From Topomyia yanbarensis (taxonomy: Eukaryota > Arthropoda > Insecta > Diptera > Culicidae), in contig NC_080671.1 of the NCBI RefSeq assembly GCF_030247195.1, positions 413,178,044-413,242,043 of the forward strand: 64,000 nucleotides of DNA, in the 5' to 3' direction. Numbering within the stretch: the stretch's first letter is position 1; every line of letters starts with the position of its first letter. The translations under genes and the position numbers were made by a program. Under the pieces are notes generated by a model. It was not told where the DNA came from. It did no database searches and worked only from the letters and a program-made list of their open reading frames with translations. This document shows positions 22,652-35,352 of the stretch, piece by piece.

Positions 22652-22662
22652 AACTCCCGGTA
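22652..22662 (+). repeat. 3' target-site duplication of the I-like element
   Basis: This is the second copy of AACTCCCGGTA, following a GATTAAAAAA-type tail. It is a perfect match to 16480-16490. Confidence 0.9.
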
Positions 22663-22782
22663 CAGATTTGAAGGTGGCAAAACTGAATACAATATCTTTA
22701 AAAGTGATTATCCTTAGTGTCTCGAATCATTTGGCAAAATATATATGCTATTACCTATGTAATTGAAGATTTCGTAACAACA

Positions 22783-23170
22783 GTAGGGGAATACGGGGCT
22801 ATTAAGATAGTGGGGATAATTCGGACCCCCTGGATTTCTCAGAAAATTGTAGGACTTTCTGACTTTCATACATATTCGTGAAACCGATATTCTAAAACAT
22901 TAATTTTGACAGCTGAATCTACTTTTTTGGCTTATTTTGAAAGGAGATACGTGTTTCATTTTTCTGCAATCATCAAAACAAAAATCATTATAATGGTAAA
23001 ACCGTGATTAAAGCAATCATTAAAGGTAGAAAAAATAACAAGTAAATGTTTTGGAAAGCTTAAGGCTCCTATTTTATGGCATGATTTTTATTTGGGTCAA
23101 GACACAGATATTTTAAAGATGCTCACCAGTTTTGTGCGAAATGAACGTACGGTGCTATTCGAGTAAATCG
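22783..23170. mobile_element. Partial, reversed copy of the 9594-10666 element
   Basis: It begins AGGGGAATACGGGGCTATTA and, read on the minus strand, follows the right half of the 9594 element: CGAATAGC, CCGTACG, TCATTTCGCACAAAA, CCATAAAATAGGAGC, and CATTATAATGATTTTTGTTT appear in the same order. The other half is missing. Confidence 0.75.
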
Positions 23171-23199
23171 AGTGTTTTAGGTCTGGTTGATCACGGGAT

Positions 23200-23520
23200 G
23201 TAACTAACAAAAGGAGCATTCGGAAGGTTACTACATTCGTAAGTCCCAAGGGAATGGTTCAAAAGTATGGATATGTGTCGCAACTTCATTCGTGTGATAT
23301 CCCTTCTTACGTCAAGCCAATACACATTGGACGCACACTCTGACTCGCAGATGTTTGTGCTTACGACCGTGGCTATCACGACATCGAACACATTGTCTGG
23401 GCGTGCACCGAGTATAGTTCCGCTAGCTCTCGGCTAATAGATTTCCTTCGGGGCCAAAGAAGACCATTGAATGTTCCGGTTCGAGATGTAATGACAAGCC
23501 GCGATCTCACGGGTACGCTT
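23200..23520 (+). pseudogene. Relic of I-like ORF2 C-terminus
   Basis: The DNA resembles the last part of ORF2 of the element at 16491-22651: GGAAGGTTACTACATTCG, a region matching RNFIRV, then GGCTATCACGACATCGAACA and GTTCGAGATGTAATGACAAG. Frames shift within it, so no protein can be read through. It lies 550 bp downstream of the full-length element and is far more diverged. It is an independent older insertion, or the remains of one, cut at both ends. Confidence 0.75.
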
Positions 23521-24170
23521 TTGTCTCGAAAGTGATCTTTGTTCGTTTCGTAAAACCGTACAGCAGGCTCGTGGAGTGCTTGCCGTTTCAACGCCAGCTT
23601 CGATTGAACTGACAGCACCCGAGCGAAAAGAAACATGCCACCCATTTCTAGAGAGTCTAGAGAGCACTTCTCTTGGAGAGAAAATAAATTACGCTCTTCA
23701 CTTTAATTACTGAAAGGTATTGAAATCATTCTCATTTTTAACGAACACCCGTTACTACCTATGGAACCGATTGCACTCGTTCGGTTTGAATTCACGCGCG
23801 AGTGAAGTTGTTCAAACCGATGTGCGTGGCGGGGACAGACGGTTATCCACAGCTCGTATTTTTGTGTTCGGTGGAGGCGCGTTGTCGCTCACGTTCTTTG
23901 GAGTCTGCACTCCTGGTATCGGCGGAGGAATGTCACTTTCGAGTTTTTGGTTAAAATTTCGAGTAGGATTTACACAACGGTACACTTAACTAACACTCAC
24001 GCAATAGACTGGGTGGAAGATAGTGGCTATCTGACCAGGTGAAATTATTTTTAAACAGTAACATGCCATATGCTACTAAAAACAAGCACACAATTATTTC
24101 CATCGAACTTCGGTGTGATTTATATCAATTTAGAAAAAAAAAAACCTTAGAAAGACGCTTTGCATCTAAA

Positions 24171-24235
24171 TTACCGCCCGGTAAATGCCAATTTCTTGTA
24201 ACGTAACTGCGGTCATCATCATCCGACGAACCCTA
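24171..24235. mobile_element. Second hAT-like element end
   Basis: This is a short segment with TTACCGCCCGGTAAATG and the same terminal phrase CGACGAACCCTA as at 511-522. Only a stub is recognisable. Confidence 0.35.
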
Positions 24236-25553
24236 GGTTTTTGAGTGACATGTCGTCCCAGATAGTGCAATAAGACATTTTCAATGTCAAAATAGTAAGT
24301 CAAAGTTCTTCATTTAATTTTGTTTTTCAAATAGGACAAAGTTGTGTTTAAACATGTTTTATTACTTTATACGGATTGGGTTCCTTAATCTGTTCACTGT
24401 ACATTTCTTCGGATAGTTTCCTTCAGTCTTTACGCTGTGTCCTTTCTAACATTCTTTGAAAAACTGACTCATTCGAAAGTTTACAATCGACCAGTATGTT
24501 TCGATACTTTGCAATCGCGTCCTTAGCGTAATGGTAGCTGGCTTAATCTGGCCAGAACGTTTTCATAGTATAATATTCAGAAAAAAGGTATTGAAAGATA
24601 CCTGCCTACACGAAAAAAAACTATTCCCAAATTCGTAAATAAAGTGCCACGAATTCTGGAACAATCACGTTTTCACGCTACTAAAACAGGACCATGAACA
24701 AAAATCATGGCTTTTATAATTAACGTAACGCTTTTATAAGCGAAAATGTTTGTTTTGGTTTTGTCCATGTCATTACAACATCGATTTTTTGTACGTGAAC
24801 TAGTAAACTTTAGGAACATTATTCATAAAACCAATGGTTGACTTATGATGATATTCATAGATTTAGAAACATTGGTTCACAAAATCATGGCTCATGATTC
24901 GTAGTATAACAGTCCCGACTCACCATTCGTGGTCGTGAAATAGTTACCGAAATCATGGAATATTCATGTATTCGTGATCCCTTGTGTAGTCACTTTTTTC
25001 CATTCGTTTTCGTGAAATATTTCACAAAATCATTCAATATTACTAATGTATTCTTAGTCATGACATACCGTTCATGCTCGTGAAATAGTTCACGAAATCA
25101 TCAAATATCATGATTCCTAGTGCAATAATCACGACTTCTAGTGCAATAGTCTCGATGGATCATTCGTGCACCTACAATATTTTACAAAAGCATGAAATAT
25201 TATTCATGGGTTCGTGAACTAGTTCATGATTCCTAGTACTTGATATACGATCTATCTTGCGTGCCTGTGATATTTAGAAGATATCCCTAATAATTTTCAA
25301 TTTCATGCAACATGGTTAGGAAATTTTCACGGGAAATATTTCACAAAATCTAGAATATTATTCGTAGAATAATTTTTGTTCCATGCACTATTCCATGAAA
25401 TGTCATACAAGTTCAGCTTCTAGCGACCAGGGAGAGGCACGAACCGTAGATACAAGAAAACAGTTAGGACCTAGAAGATCGTTATTCATTTGATAAGGTG
25501 CATTGTGATGTCTCGGCACAGAAAGAAAATTGCACTGAGCACAAGAAATTCAT

Positions 25554-25949
25554 TACACTCAGGTTTTACGCGTTTTTTGCGCGGTTTCCAATTAACGCGG
25601 TTTTAGCAAAAATAAGTCCTTTTGAATGCAAAAGACTTAGAAGATCTTCGGAAAGATGGAAGAGACGGGTCTGGAAGACTCCTTATGGCCCGCACCCCAA
25701 CAATATGGGTATTTTCGAAATGGTCTTGAATTCTAGGTGCCAAAAATTGATTTTTGACGCCATTTTGAAATCCAAGGTGGCGATCTCCGGTTTAGAGAAA
25801 TTCGCTATAACCCAATCAATAAGAGTATTTTTGGAAGTGAAAGTTGTAGTACAAACAGTTATAATTAAACAGTTGAATTTGCTTGAATTTAAGCAATGTG
25901 TTTAATTTGAATCAATTCAAACCCCCAACTCACACCACATTTGTCTCTT

Positions 25950-25993
<44 letters not shown>

Positions 25994-26617
25994 CTTACCA
26001 CACTCCTCTGGATGAACACATAAAAATATTTTGCATTTTGCTGGTTTATGATTTTTCATGCGGGAATTTCGGTAAACCGGAAGTCACCATCTAGAATTTT
26101 ACAATGACGCCAAACATCGACGTTTGCTCCCTGCTCCTCAAAACCATTCCGAAAATACTCATATTGAGTTGTAGAGAATCTCTCTAAGCCGGAAGTCGCC
26201 ATATTGGATTTGAAAATTGCGTCAAAAATCAATTTCTGGTACTTACTCGTCAAAATCATTCCGAAAATACCCATATTGTTGAGGTGCAGGCCATAAGGAG
26301 TCCAGACTCGTCTCTTACATCTTTCCGAAAATCTACTAAGTCTTTTGCATTCAAAAGGACCGTGTTAATTGCGAAATCCTCGCAAAAAAACTGCCAAAAT
26401 TCTTCTAAGTTCTACGAATTTAAAAGGATTTTTTTTTTCAGAAAAAAGTCTGAATTTTTTTGCATTCAAAAGTACTTAGAATATTTTTGCAAAAACCGTG
26501 TTAATTGTGAAATCCGTGCAAAAAATACTTCCAAAGATATACTAAGTCTTTTGCTGAGAATTTTTTTATGCGGATTTTCGAATTAACTCGGTTTTTTATG
26601 CGGATTTTCAGCCACCC
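25554..26617. mobile_element. Inner foldback element carrying ACACTCAGG end
   Basis: The left arm begins TTACACTCAGGTTTTACGCG and continues through GAATGCAAAAGACTTAGAAG. The right arm holds the complement CTAAGTCTTTTGCATTCAAA near 26339. Chance translations of the two arms are clearly alike (GIFEMVLNSRCQKLIFDAIL at about 25709 and GIFGMILTSKYQKLIFDAIF on the other strand at about 26215), which shows the arms are diverged inverted copies. A (CT)n tract sits in the loop. The right end is poorly defined. Confidence 0.65.
25953..25990 (+). repeat. (CT)n microsatellite
   Basis: This is an uninterrupted TC dinucleotide run of about 38 bp in the central region of the inner foldback element. Confidence 0.97.
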
Positions 26618-26639
26618 ATGTATGTTCCTGTTTATACTA

Positions 26640-27420
26640 TCGCGATACTTCGAGTACAAAAACCGATAATAACCAAAAAATATAAGATCGCGATAATGCG
26701 AAGAGAAATTACGAATATCATAATAAAACTGCTGATATCATGAACATCAGTCGCATCACTACACGTGTCAAATTCGAAAGTAAGCTCTAGAATAAAATAT
26801 CATGATAACGTGCCAATAAATTACGAAAATTGTGACTAAGCTGCTAAAATCAAGAACATAAATCATACTATTTGTGACAAAAATATAAAAAATGTGATGA
26901 AGATCCTGAAATCATAAACATAAATCACTCTACTCGTGACTAAAGCATCAAGATAACGTGAATAAAAATTACGAAAATCGTGACTAGGTTCCTGAGATCA
27001 TGAATATAAATCACATTACTCGTTATTAAAATATCTAAAATCGTGACTAAAATCCTGAATTAATGAACATAAATCACTCTACTCGTGACTTAAGTATCAC
27101 GAAAACGTGAATAGAAATTATGAAAATCGTGACAAAGATCCTAAAATCATGAATATAACGCACATTACTCACACAAAAATCGTAACTATTATTCTGAAAT
27201 CATGAGCATAAATCACTCAACTCATGGCTAAAATGCGACGAAGTAGAAATCACGAAAATTATGACTAAGATTCTGCAATCATGAACATAAATCACGCTAC
27301 TTTTAAATTAAAATCCGATAGCAAACTCATGAACGAAATCTCACAGTAGCTTAATGAGAAATAACAAAAATCGCGAATAAGATCCTTCAATCATAAACAT
27401 CGTTTAGCTGTTGTTTGTGA
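26640..27420 (-). repeat. Minisatellite of about 90-100 bp units in the outer foldback arm
   Basis: Units recur around the phrases ATCATGAACATAAATCAC, TACTCGTGACTAAA and ACGTGAATAGAAATTACG, with substitutions and small gaps. I count roughly eight units. Intervals vary and there is no conserved repeat-spacer rule, so this is not a CRISPR array. Confidence 0.75.
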
Positions 27421-27578
27421 ACAACGATGACAACAAAAACTAAACATGTTTAGGGAACAACCACTGCAACCATACCATTTATACTCTCAGGAACTTGGTA
27501 ACGGTTTTCATAAATCCTTCAGCTCACGAAATCGTGATCTTGTTTTCATGAATTTATGAACGGATTTTTTCCGTGTGT

Positions 27579-30500
27579 AAATTTCGCCGTTTATGGTTGC
27601 TAATATCCAAAAATTTCAACCCCCAAGAACAAATAGCTTGCCATACAAGATACTTCTTATGATTTTTTTTCTTTTTGCGTTTATTAGTTCAGGAATCAAG
27701 AATCAGAATATATTGGCTCAAATGGCAAATTCCGGTCCAGAAAGTTACTTGAACTCTTTGAAGCTCCAAGCAAGCTTCCATGGTAAAATTGCGAGTTTCT
27801 AAATATTTACACACGGTACCTTTTCTGCTTGCAAAATCAGTCGACGTCACCTTGAAAACTAAAAGATCTTGTCAAAACAATGCACAGTGGGGCCGACTGG
27901 ACAAAACCCCCAAAATTTACTGTCGATTTTCACGCCTTTCATATTTTCTCCCGAATGTACCACATCTAAAGATGCATTCGCCAAATTTTTGAGTCAATCG
28001 TTTGAAAAATATAAGTGCTACATTTTTTTTTGAACCGTACAAGGTCTTGGAAATCTGCAAGAATTGTAGTGACAAAAAGTTTTTGTTCATTCTAATTCAT
28101 CTCGCTTTAATAGGTACTACAATGACAATTTAACAGCACATATAGGCGTTTCTAATAGAAAATCATCTCAGAAATACAATGGTGTATTTTTATTTGAGAA
28201 ATAATGAGTATTGAAAAAGTTACCGATGAAGTCAATATGTTGTTTAACGCGGACTTATTTACATTGAGCGTGTCATCTTTTTATCGGTAAAAGCGTGTTG
28301 CAGGATCTCATCTTGTACAACTGACGTAGAATTTTATCGAGTTTTCAAAAATCATGATTGCGCCGTTTTGCGCCGAAGGTTGATATTTGATTATTTGTAA
28401 AATTAGTTTTTTCATGGAGACGCATGGTATTTTTTGATTTCATGAAGTTTTGCATTGCTATTCACCGGTGGATTTCTTTTTCTGAACGCTGCTTGTGAAT
28501 TCAGGGTTTGGGGCAATTTCCTTGATACAAATATAAGTATGCCTTATCCGTCTTGCAACTATGACTCGTGTTTCTACATTTTCACAATTATTTGCAGTAT
28601 AGAAAAATTCAAATAAATAGAAACCAACAATGCAAACTAATTGTAACTATTATTATATCTTTTCATGAATCCTGTTTCTTTGGTAGGTATTGGTTGTTAT
28701 TGGTGACCGATGTAAGGTAAACGCGTGAGTGTGTGAAGTGTTCTTTTCTACCCGATTTTTAGTAATTGGCCAGTGATGCAACATTTATTTTCAAATGCAA
28801 ACTCCCTATTGAATCTATCACAATCAACAATCAAATTCAAAAACTCCCTCAATAATTCACTTCCAAATTGACGAGAGTTTCATGCAAAAACGCTCACGCC
28901 TCTATTTTAAAGTATACACTAACAGTGCAAAGTATGCACAAAATATTTTTGCACGAAAAACCAAGTAAGTACCCATAAAGAGAGATATTCATATCATAAT
29001 TGGAATTGAAAATCAATGGAAAAGTATTAAGCGGCTTAGCTGCAGTATGCATCGTATATAAAGAGTGAAGGGTAAGGAGAGAAAAGAAAAGAGAATAGAG
29101 TAAAGTAGGGCATGATTTGAGATCTTCATCAAAATCAAATAAACCTGTCATCTTTTAATAGCTTTGTCGAAAACTATAAATAAATAAACAAAAAATTAAG
29201 GCATTCTATCAAACACCTTAAGATATACTATCTTTTATAACTATTCTAAATGCATACGTTCATAAATTAGTATATCAGGATTATTTCTTAAGGAGCTTAG
29301 GAGCTTTGAAGGGATGATTTTTTCTATGATGGTATTCAGATTGGATTGAAAGTCTACAAACAAATGTATAAAAATACATCATTTTTATTCACCAGATTTC
29401 GATAAATTGGAACCACCCTAGCTAAATCGTTACTAAGGACTACCCTAGGAAATGAAAATGTTTCTGTTGACTTACGAAGTATCTGTTTTAAAAAGTTCAT
29501 AAAATTCACTTTTGCGAAATTAAAAAAAAAAAACTTTTAGAACCACCCTAGGCTGTCTAATTTTCATTTTAGCGGCCTAATTGAATCAAAATAGAGTTCA
29601 GCGCACGAAAATTATCCTTAGATGTTATTTTCAGTCATTTCAAACTACTTTTGAGGTTTTGTTCAGCTTTTGTATGGAGTGGATCCACTGTGCAGTGTGT
29701 ACGATTTACGTTTGTTGGTGTATTTGATAAAGACCAGAAAAATAATGGCAATGGCATAGTCGTAGTTTGGCTGAGTAACAATCCTAAAATTGTGTCCGGA
29801 TTTTGATGTGACTAGAAGCAAAACCTATTTCGACAATCTGTCATTTCATATCATCTTGGTCAGCCTTTGAGAATTCCTCCCTGTCTGCGACTAAAAATGC
29901 GCCTAATTTATTACCGATTGCCTACCTTTAACCACTTCCCGTTCGTTGCTGCACCGTGGAGCGGAAAGGATTGCAATTAATCTTCCGCTCACACTTTCCA
30001 ACTAATTTCCATGCCCAGCCCAGTCGTCTGCATAGGGTGGTCCGCCTCCAGTCTCGATGATGATGAAGAAGAAGAAGCCAATCGAATCGTTTCACGTAAA
30101 ATGATGACTTTCCGTTTTTCATCAGGCTTCCGTTGAGTTGACTGGCGGAAGCCAGCGTGTTTCTCTATCTGTCTCCCCATCCCATTCAATACGTTTCGTT
30201 CATTATTTGATCGACCGACAAGCAAATTTCGGTTCGTTGTCGGTATGGGAAACGATTCGCTATCCTGCAGATCAAACGTCGTTGGCGTCGTCGTCGTCAT
30301 CGGCATCGTCATCGTCTAGAAAAGACTTTCAATCGTTCGATTTACATTTCCATTGCGAGTGTGGGATGTAGTTCGTTCGGCAGGTTTTGTGACCTGGACG
30401 AACTAAACGCCAAGGGAAAAAAGAAACTTGCGAATGAAACCTTTTTTTTTCTCGTGCAGCTGAAGCAAGAAACGGTACCCGAAAAAGTGCCAATCATGAT

Positions 30501-31718
30501 AATTTATTTGAGTGTAATGCAGGACCTTTTCATTGCCATTCGTCGTACGAAGGCAGACAAACGGGCGGCTAAGGTAAAGGGCCTAAAGTGCGGAGAGAGA
30601 TTGATTGAATGGAAAATAATTACAGGACCGTCTACGTCAAAGGATAGTAGTACTCATGATCTATAGTGCCTATCAGTATGCAAAAGAAAATTTCACTCGG
30701 TAAACTGAGAAAAATGGTAGGTTCAAAGGAGGATTCTCCTGACTACTCCTGGGCTTGAGTCAAACATAATTCCAACGAACTATGCACCAGATGGAACATG
30801 GAAGAAAACAATTTCCGCAGCGTATTATGAATTCTGAAATAATTGATTACTTAGAATCACTTTATGATGAGTATAATAAAGAGCATACCATTTATGTTTT
30901 ACATTTTCCCTTCTTCCGCTGTATTTTTTTTGCTCGTCGAAAGCATCATCAATAGCAGTATTAAATTGCATTTTTGAGACACTGTCGGAGCGCTTGCATC
31001 GGAGGAATCTTCCAGCCAGCCAGTTCCGAAGCAACTCAAGCATTCCACATCAGCGAAATTGCAACACAATATTAAATTCCTTCTGGCTGGATCGACTTTA
31101 ATGAAAATAAACAACCAGCTGCTTGCTTGCTGAGGTCGGTTCATGCCATCGTAAGCCAATATTACGCGCCAATCGCCTCGACTACGTGGGCCCGGTGACG
31201 TTGGTTCCCATTGCGATGTTCCCTTCAATATTTCAGCGAGTGCAAAAACAATGTGAAAACATAAAATTCCATGAAAGTATTACATATACGAGACTTCAAG
31301 AACGCGATCAGTTTACTGCCAGTACGTAATATGAGTATCATTCTCTAAAGCTACCCATTCGAGCCCACCGTCATCATCGAGTATACAGAGGAGGCACCAT
31401 TCGCATCTCTAACCGTCCGGTAAACGATATTACTTCCAGTGTTTGCAGTGGCCTGTTCCAACCAGAGAGCTAAGATAACTGGCACCGAGGCTAGCTAAAC
31501 TAAAACCCCTATCAAGAAGCGGTGGCTTTCCTGTATGCGGTGGAGTGTTCTGCTCCAATCAAGAACCGACGGCTTCAGGTCAAGCGACCGCACCTCTTCG
31601 AATCGAAACTCTATCAGAGTAAGTCCCCTTCTGCTAGGGGTTCAGTTTGCCGGGCAAGGAGGTACGATATCGGGAATGGGTTCGTCGAAGAAGAAAATTT
31701 AATATAAATTAAACTTAC
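27579..31718. other. Dipeptidase intron, unique-looking stretch
   Basis: No exon or element is recognised. Short trinucleotide runs occur at 30057-30080 (GATGAAGAA type) and 30281-30318 (TCGTCGTCGTCATCGGCATC type). The region 29900-31700 is GC-richer than its surroundings and could hold conserved regulatory DNA, but no motif proves it. Confidence 0.5.
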
Positions 31719-31803
31719 CGACAACATCCTTGAGGGTTGCCTTCTCGCCACAACTAACGAAATGTGGGTAGAAAGCGACCATCACCAGGCCACCGTTGGC
31801 TGA
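31719..31803 (-). CDS. Membrane dipeptidase, internal exon C
   Basis: This small 85-bp exon encodes SANGGLVMVAFYPHFVSC followed by GEKATLKDVV and one base of the next codon. It matches the family segment with an NGG-VMV-FYP core and leads into the HINHI helix carried by exon D. The acceptor is ACGCAG above 31803 and the donor is GTAAGT below 31719, with phases 0 in and 1 out. It is isolated, with a 19-kb intron before it and a 17-kb intron after it, so accurate splicing has to pick 85 bp out of about 36 kb of mostly repetitive DNA. Confidence 0.92.
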
Positions 31804-33099
31804 CTGCGTGTGCCAAACAGCCGTGGATGGTGGCAGCAGAGCCGAGGTTCGGTTGATGCAGATGTGGTTACCGGTTAGACCAGTCAAGTCCAGTTATTGA
31901 GGCAACGAACGGGAACACAAACAGACAAACACAGGCACACACATACATGTTTCCAAGTCATTGTCCACGCGGCGGAGAAGATGATGTTGAACCAGGACCC
32001 GATAGTCCGGTGATGTTGACCAGCATGTTCACGGTGCATTGTGTTGTAGTTGTTGTTGTTATCATTGTTGGCAGAGGACAGAAAACGAGAAAGAGAAAGT
32101 TTCGCATTAATTCCTACCGCATCACACAACATCAGTTAGGGGGGCCCGACCTGTGTGGTGTATGTATGAATGATAAAAGCAATTTGGTTCCAATATGCCA
32201 GTACACTCAAGTCTTTATTACGAGGACTATACGTACAGCGGTCCTTTCAAAATCGAGCGAAAAATAGTTGCAAAAATAACAAATCTTCCTATTTAAAAAC
32301 GTTGAAAAAACAATTATAAATAGACCGCGTAAAAAAGATATTAGTCTACACTAGAGCAGCCATTGGAAACCATGCGGGCCGATGTAGATACCGGAAAACT
32401 GTGCCATTATGCTAATGAAGGGGTGACGAAATGAGAAAAAAAAAAAAAGATCTAACCGATATTAATTTGTGTCTTGTTATTCTTTAATCAACCCTGTCAG
32501 GATCCTGTTGGCCATCCTGCAGCGGACATAGACTTGAATGTGATGATAGATACTGTAATTTCCTTTCAATCGTACTCATTAGGAAACTAATCAGGAAACC
32601 ACTGGAGTTTTGCATCATACTATCGGTAGAGTGTGCGGACAGAATTTTTATTAAAGCTATTTATATTGATTGTGAATGTGTATGAAGTTGGGTGGATTTT
32701 TTTTAGTTTAGTTCTATGTGTGATTGAGTGTTACAATAGATTTAATTAGTCATATAAACGACTATTGTCTTTATTTGTGACTTATAAAAATAAATAATAT
32801 TAAATAATCACATTACAGTTACTCTTTTGATACCTTTCGTAATTTTCTAAACAGTTTTCTGTATTATTAACATTTTTGGCCTTTGCGATATTTTGGACGT
32901 TTTTGTAAATTCCTGACATTTATGTCATTTTTAACATTTGTGACATCTTTACAGTTTAAACCTTTTTGATAATTTTGGAATTTATATCTATTTGTTTTTG
33001 ACTAAACTTTTTGGAATGTTTTGACTGTTTTATCCGTTTTATGGTTTTTATTGTTCTCTTTTTACTGTTTTTGTTGTTTTTATTGATTTTACTGTTTTC
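31804..33099. other. Dipeptidase intron, start of the T-rich zone
   Basis: Ordinary intron sequence up to about 32690, then increasingly T-rich DNA with TTTTTGACAT-like words leading into the nonamer array. Confidence 0.55.
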
Positions 33100-33273
33100 C
33101 GTTTCACTGTTTTGCTGTTTTTACTATTTCCACTGTTTCTAGTATTTCTACTGTTTTTACAGTTTTACTGTTTTTACTGTTTTTACAATTCTACTGTTTT
33201 AACTGTTTTTACTGTTCTTACTGTTTACCTATTTTTGCTGTTTTTACTGTTTTTACTGTTTTTACTGTTTTTA

Positions 33274-33378
33274 GTAAAAACAGTAAAAACAGTAAAAACA
33301 GTAAAAACAGTAAAAACAGTAAAAACAGTAAAAACAGTAAAAACAGTAAAAACAGTAAAAACAGTAAAACAGTAAAAA
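33274..33378 (-). repeat. Inverted block inside the nonamer array
   Basis: Here the unit reads CAGTAAAAA on the plus strand for about 11 copies, flanked on both sides by the normal TTTTTACTG orientation. The two switch points make large perfect palindromes that can fold into hairpins or cruciforms. Confidence 0.95.
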
Positions 33379-35054
33379 CTTTTTACTGTTTTTACTGTTT
33401 TTACTGTTTTTACTGTTTTTACTGTTTTTACTGTTTTTACTGTTTTTACTGTTTTTACAGTTTTTACAGTTTTCACAGTTTTCACAGTTTTCACAGTTTT
33501 TACAGTTTTTACTGCTTTTATTGTTTTTACTGTTTCTACTGTTTCTACTGTTTCTACTATTTTTACAGTTTTCACAGTTTTTACTGCTTTTATTGTTTTT
33601 ACTGTTTCTACTGATTTCACCGTTTTTACCGTTTTTACTGTTTTTACTGTTTTTACTGTTTTTATTGTTTTTACTGTTTTTACTGTTTTTACTGTTTTTA
33701 CTGTTTTTACTGTTTTTACTGTTTTTACTGTTTTTACTGTTTTTACTGTTTTTACTGTTTTTACTGTTCTTACTGTTTTAACTGTTTTCACTGTTTTTAC
33801 TGTTCGTACTGTTTGTACTGTTTTTTCTGTTTTTACTGTTTTTACTATTTTTACTGTTTTTACTGTTTTTACTGTTTTTACTGTTTTACTGGTTTTACTT
33901 TTTTACTGTTTTTGCTGTTTTTACTGTTTTAATTGTTTTGACTGTTTTTACAGTTTTTACAGTTTTCACAGTTTTTACTGCTTTTATTGTTTTTACTGTT
34001 TCTACTGATTTCACCGTTTTTACCGTTTTTACTGTTTTTACTGTTTTTACTGTTTTTACTGTTTTTACTGTTTTTACTGTTTTTACTGTTTTTACTGTTT
34101 TTACTGTTTTTACTGTTTTTACTGTTCGTACTGTTTGTACTGTTTTTACTGTTTTTACTGTTTTTACTGTTTTTACTGTTTTTACTGTTTTTACTGTTTT
34201 TACAGTTTTTACAGTTTTCACAGTTTTCACAGTTTTTACAGTTTTTACTGCTTTTATTGTTTTTACTGTTTTTACTGTTTCTACTGTTTCTACTGTTTCT
34301 ACTGTTTCTACTGTTTCTACTGTTTCTACTGTTTCTACTGTTTCTACTGTTTCTACTGTTTCTACTGTTTCTACTGTTTCTACTGTTTCTACTGTTTCTA
34401 CTATTTTTACAGTTTTTACAGTTTTCACAGTTTTTACTGCTTTTATTGTTTTTATTGTTTCTACTGATTTCACCGTTTTTACTGTTTTTACTGTTTTTAT
34501 TGTTTTTACTGTTTTTACTGTTTTTACTGTTTTTACTGTTTTTACTGTTTTTACTGTTTTTACTGTTTTTACTGTTTTTTCTGTTTTTACTGTTTTTACT
34601 GTTTTTACTATTTTTACTGTTTTTATTGTTTTTACTGTTTTACTGGTTTTACTTTTTTACTGTTTTTGCTGTTTTTACTGTTTTAATTGTTTTTACTGTT
34701 TTTACAGTTTTCACAGTTTTTACTGCTTTTATTGTTTTTACTGTTTCTACTGATTTCACCGTTTTTACCGTTTTTACTGTTTTTACTGTTTTTACTGTTT
34801 TTACTGTTTTTACTGTTTTTACTGTTTTTACTGTTTTTACTGTTTTTACTGTTTTTACTGTTTTTACTGTTTTTACTGTTTTTACTATTTTTACTGTTTT
34901 TATTGTTTTTACTGTTTTTACTGTTTTTACTGTTTTTACTGTTTTACTGGTTTTACTTTTTTACTGTTTTTACTGTTTTTACAGTTTTTACAGTTTTTAC
35001 AGTTTTTACTGCTTTTATTGTTTTTACTGTTTCTACTGTTTCTACTGTTTTTAC

Positions 35055-35352
35055 CAAGGGGTGAGTCGCTTAGCACAAATCGAATTGTGCTCGCAAACAA
35101 AAATCGTGGTAGCTTGTGCCGCAATGTGCCGCGATGTGCTACGGTGTTCAGTAAAACAAAAGCAATGGTTGCTATGATTATTTAACTACACTTTGTTGAC
35201 AGTTTTCGAGTTGTCAGAAGTGTGCCTCATTGTGCCACACTTTGTGGTAACGAGTGAAATGATCGTGTATTACTGTGAATCGTAATTTTATATCGTGTTA
35301 TCGTGGGTGATACAGCGCGTATGGCACATTGTTCTAAGCGACTCACCCCTTG
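35055..35352. mobile_element. 298-bp MITE inserted in the nonamer array
   Basis: The ends are CAAGGGGTGAGTCGCTTA and its exact complement, with GTTTTTAC on both outer sides (35047-35054 and 35353-35360). An 8-bp target duplication with short terminal repeats fits the hAT or P superfamilies. The interior has no ORF and is GC-richer than the surrounding repeat. The 8-bp flank is also part of the host nonamer, so its length is slightly uncertain. Confidence 0.85.

Larger units (their letters stand above)
24606..27578. mobile_element. Outer foldback element with long repeat-rich arms
   Basis: The left end is CCTACACGAAAAAAAA near 24606 and the right end is its approximate complement, TTTTTTCCGTGTGTAAA, near 27578. 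The left arm (24660-25410) and right arm (26640-27560) are both made of degenerate units on the theme AATCATGAACATAAATCAC or its complement, so they can pair over several hundred bases. The centre is occupied by another inverted-repeat element (25554-26617). No coding capacity. Confidence 0.6.

Noticed and set aside
26640..27420. CRISPR-like repeated units
   Set aside because: Units are degenerate and of variable spacing, with no conserved short repeat separated by unique spacers, in an animal genome context.
30361..30666. 101-residue ORF as a small gene or dipeptidase exon
   Set aside because: No family similarity recognised, no clear splice context, and it lies in the intron in antisense to the gene.
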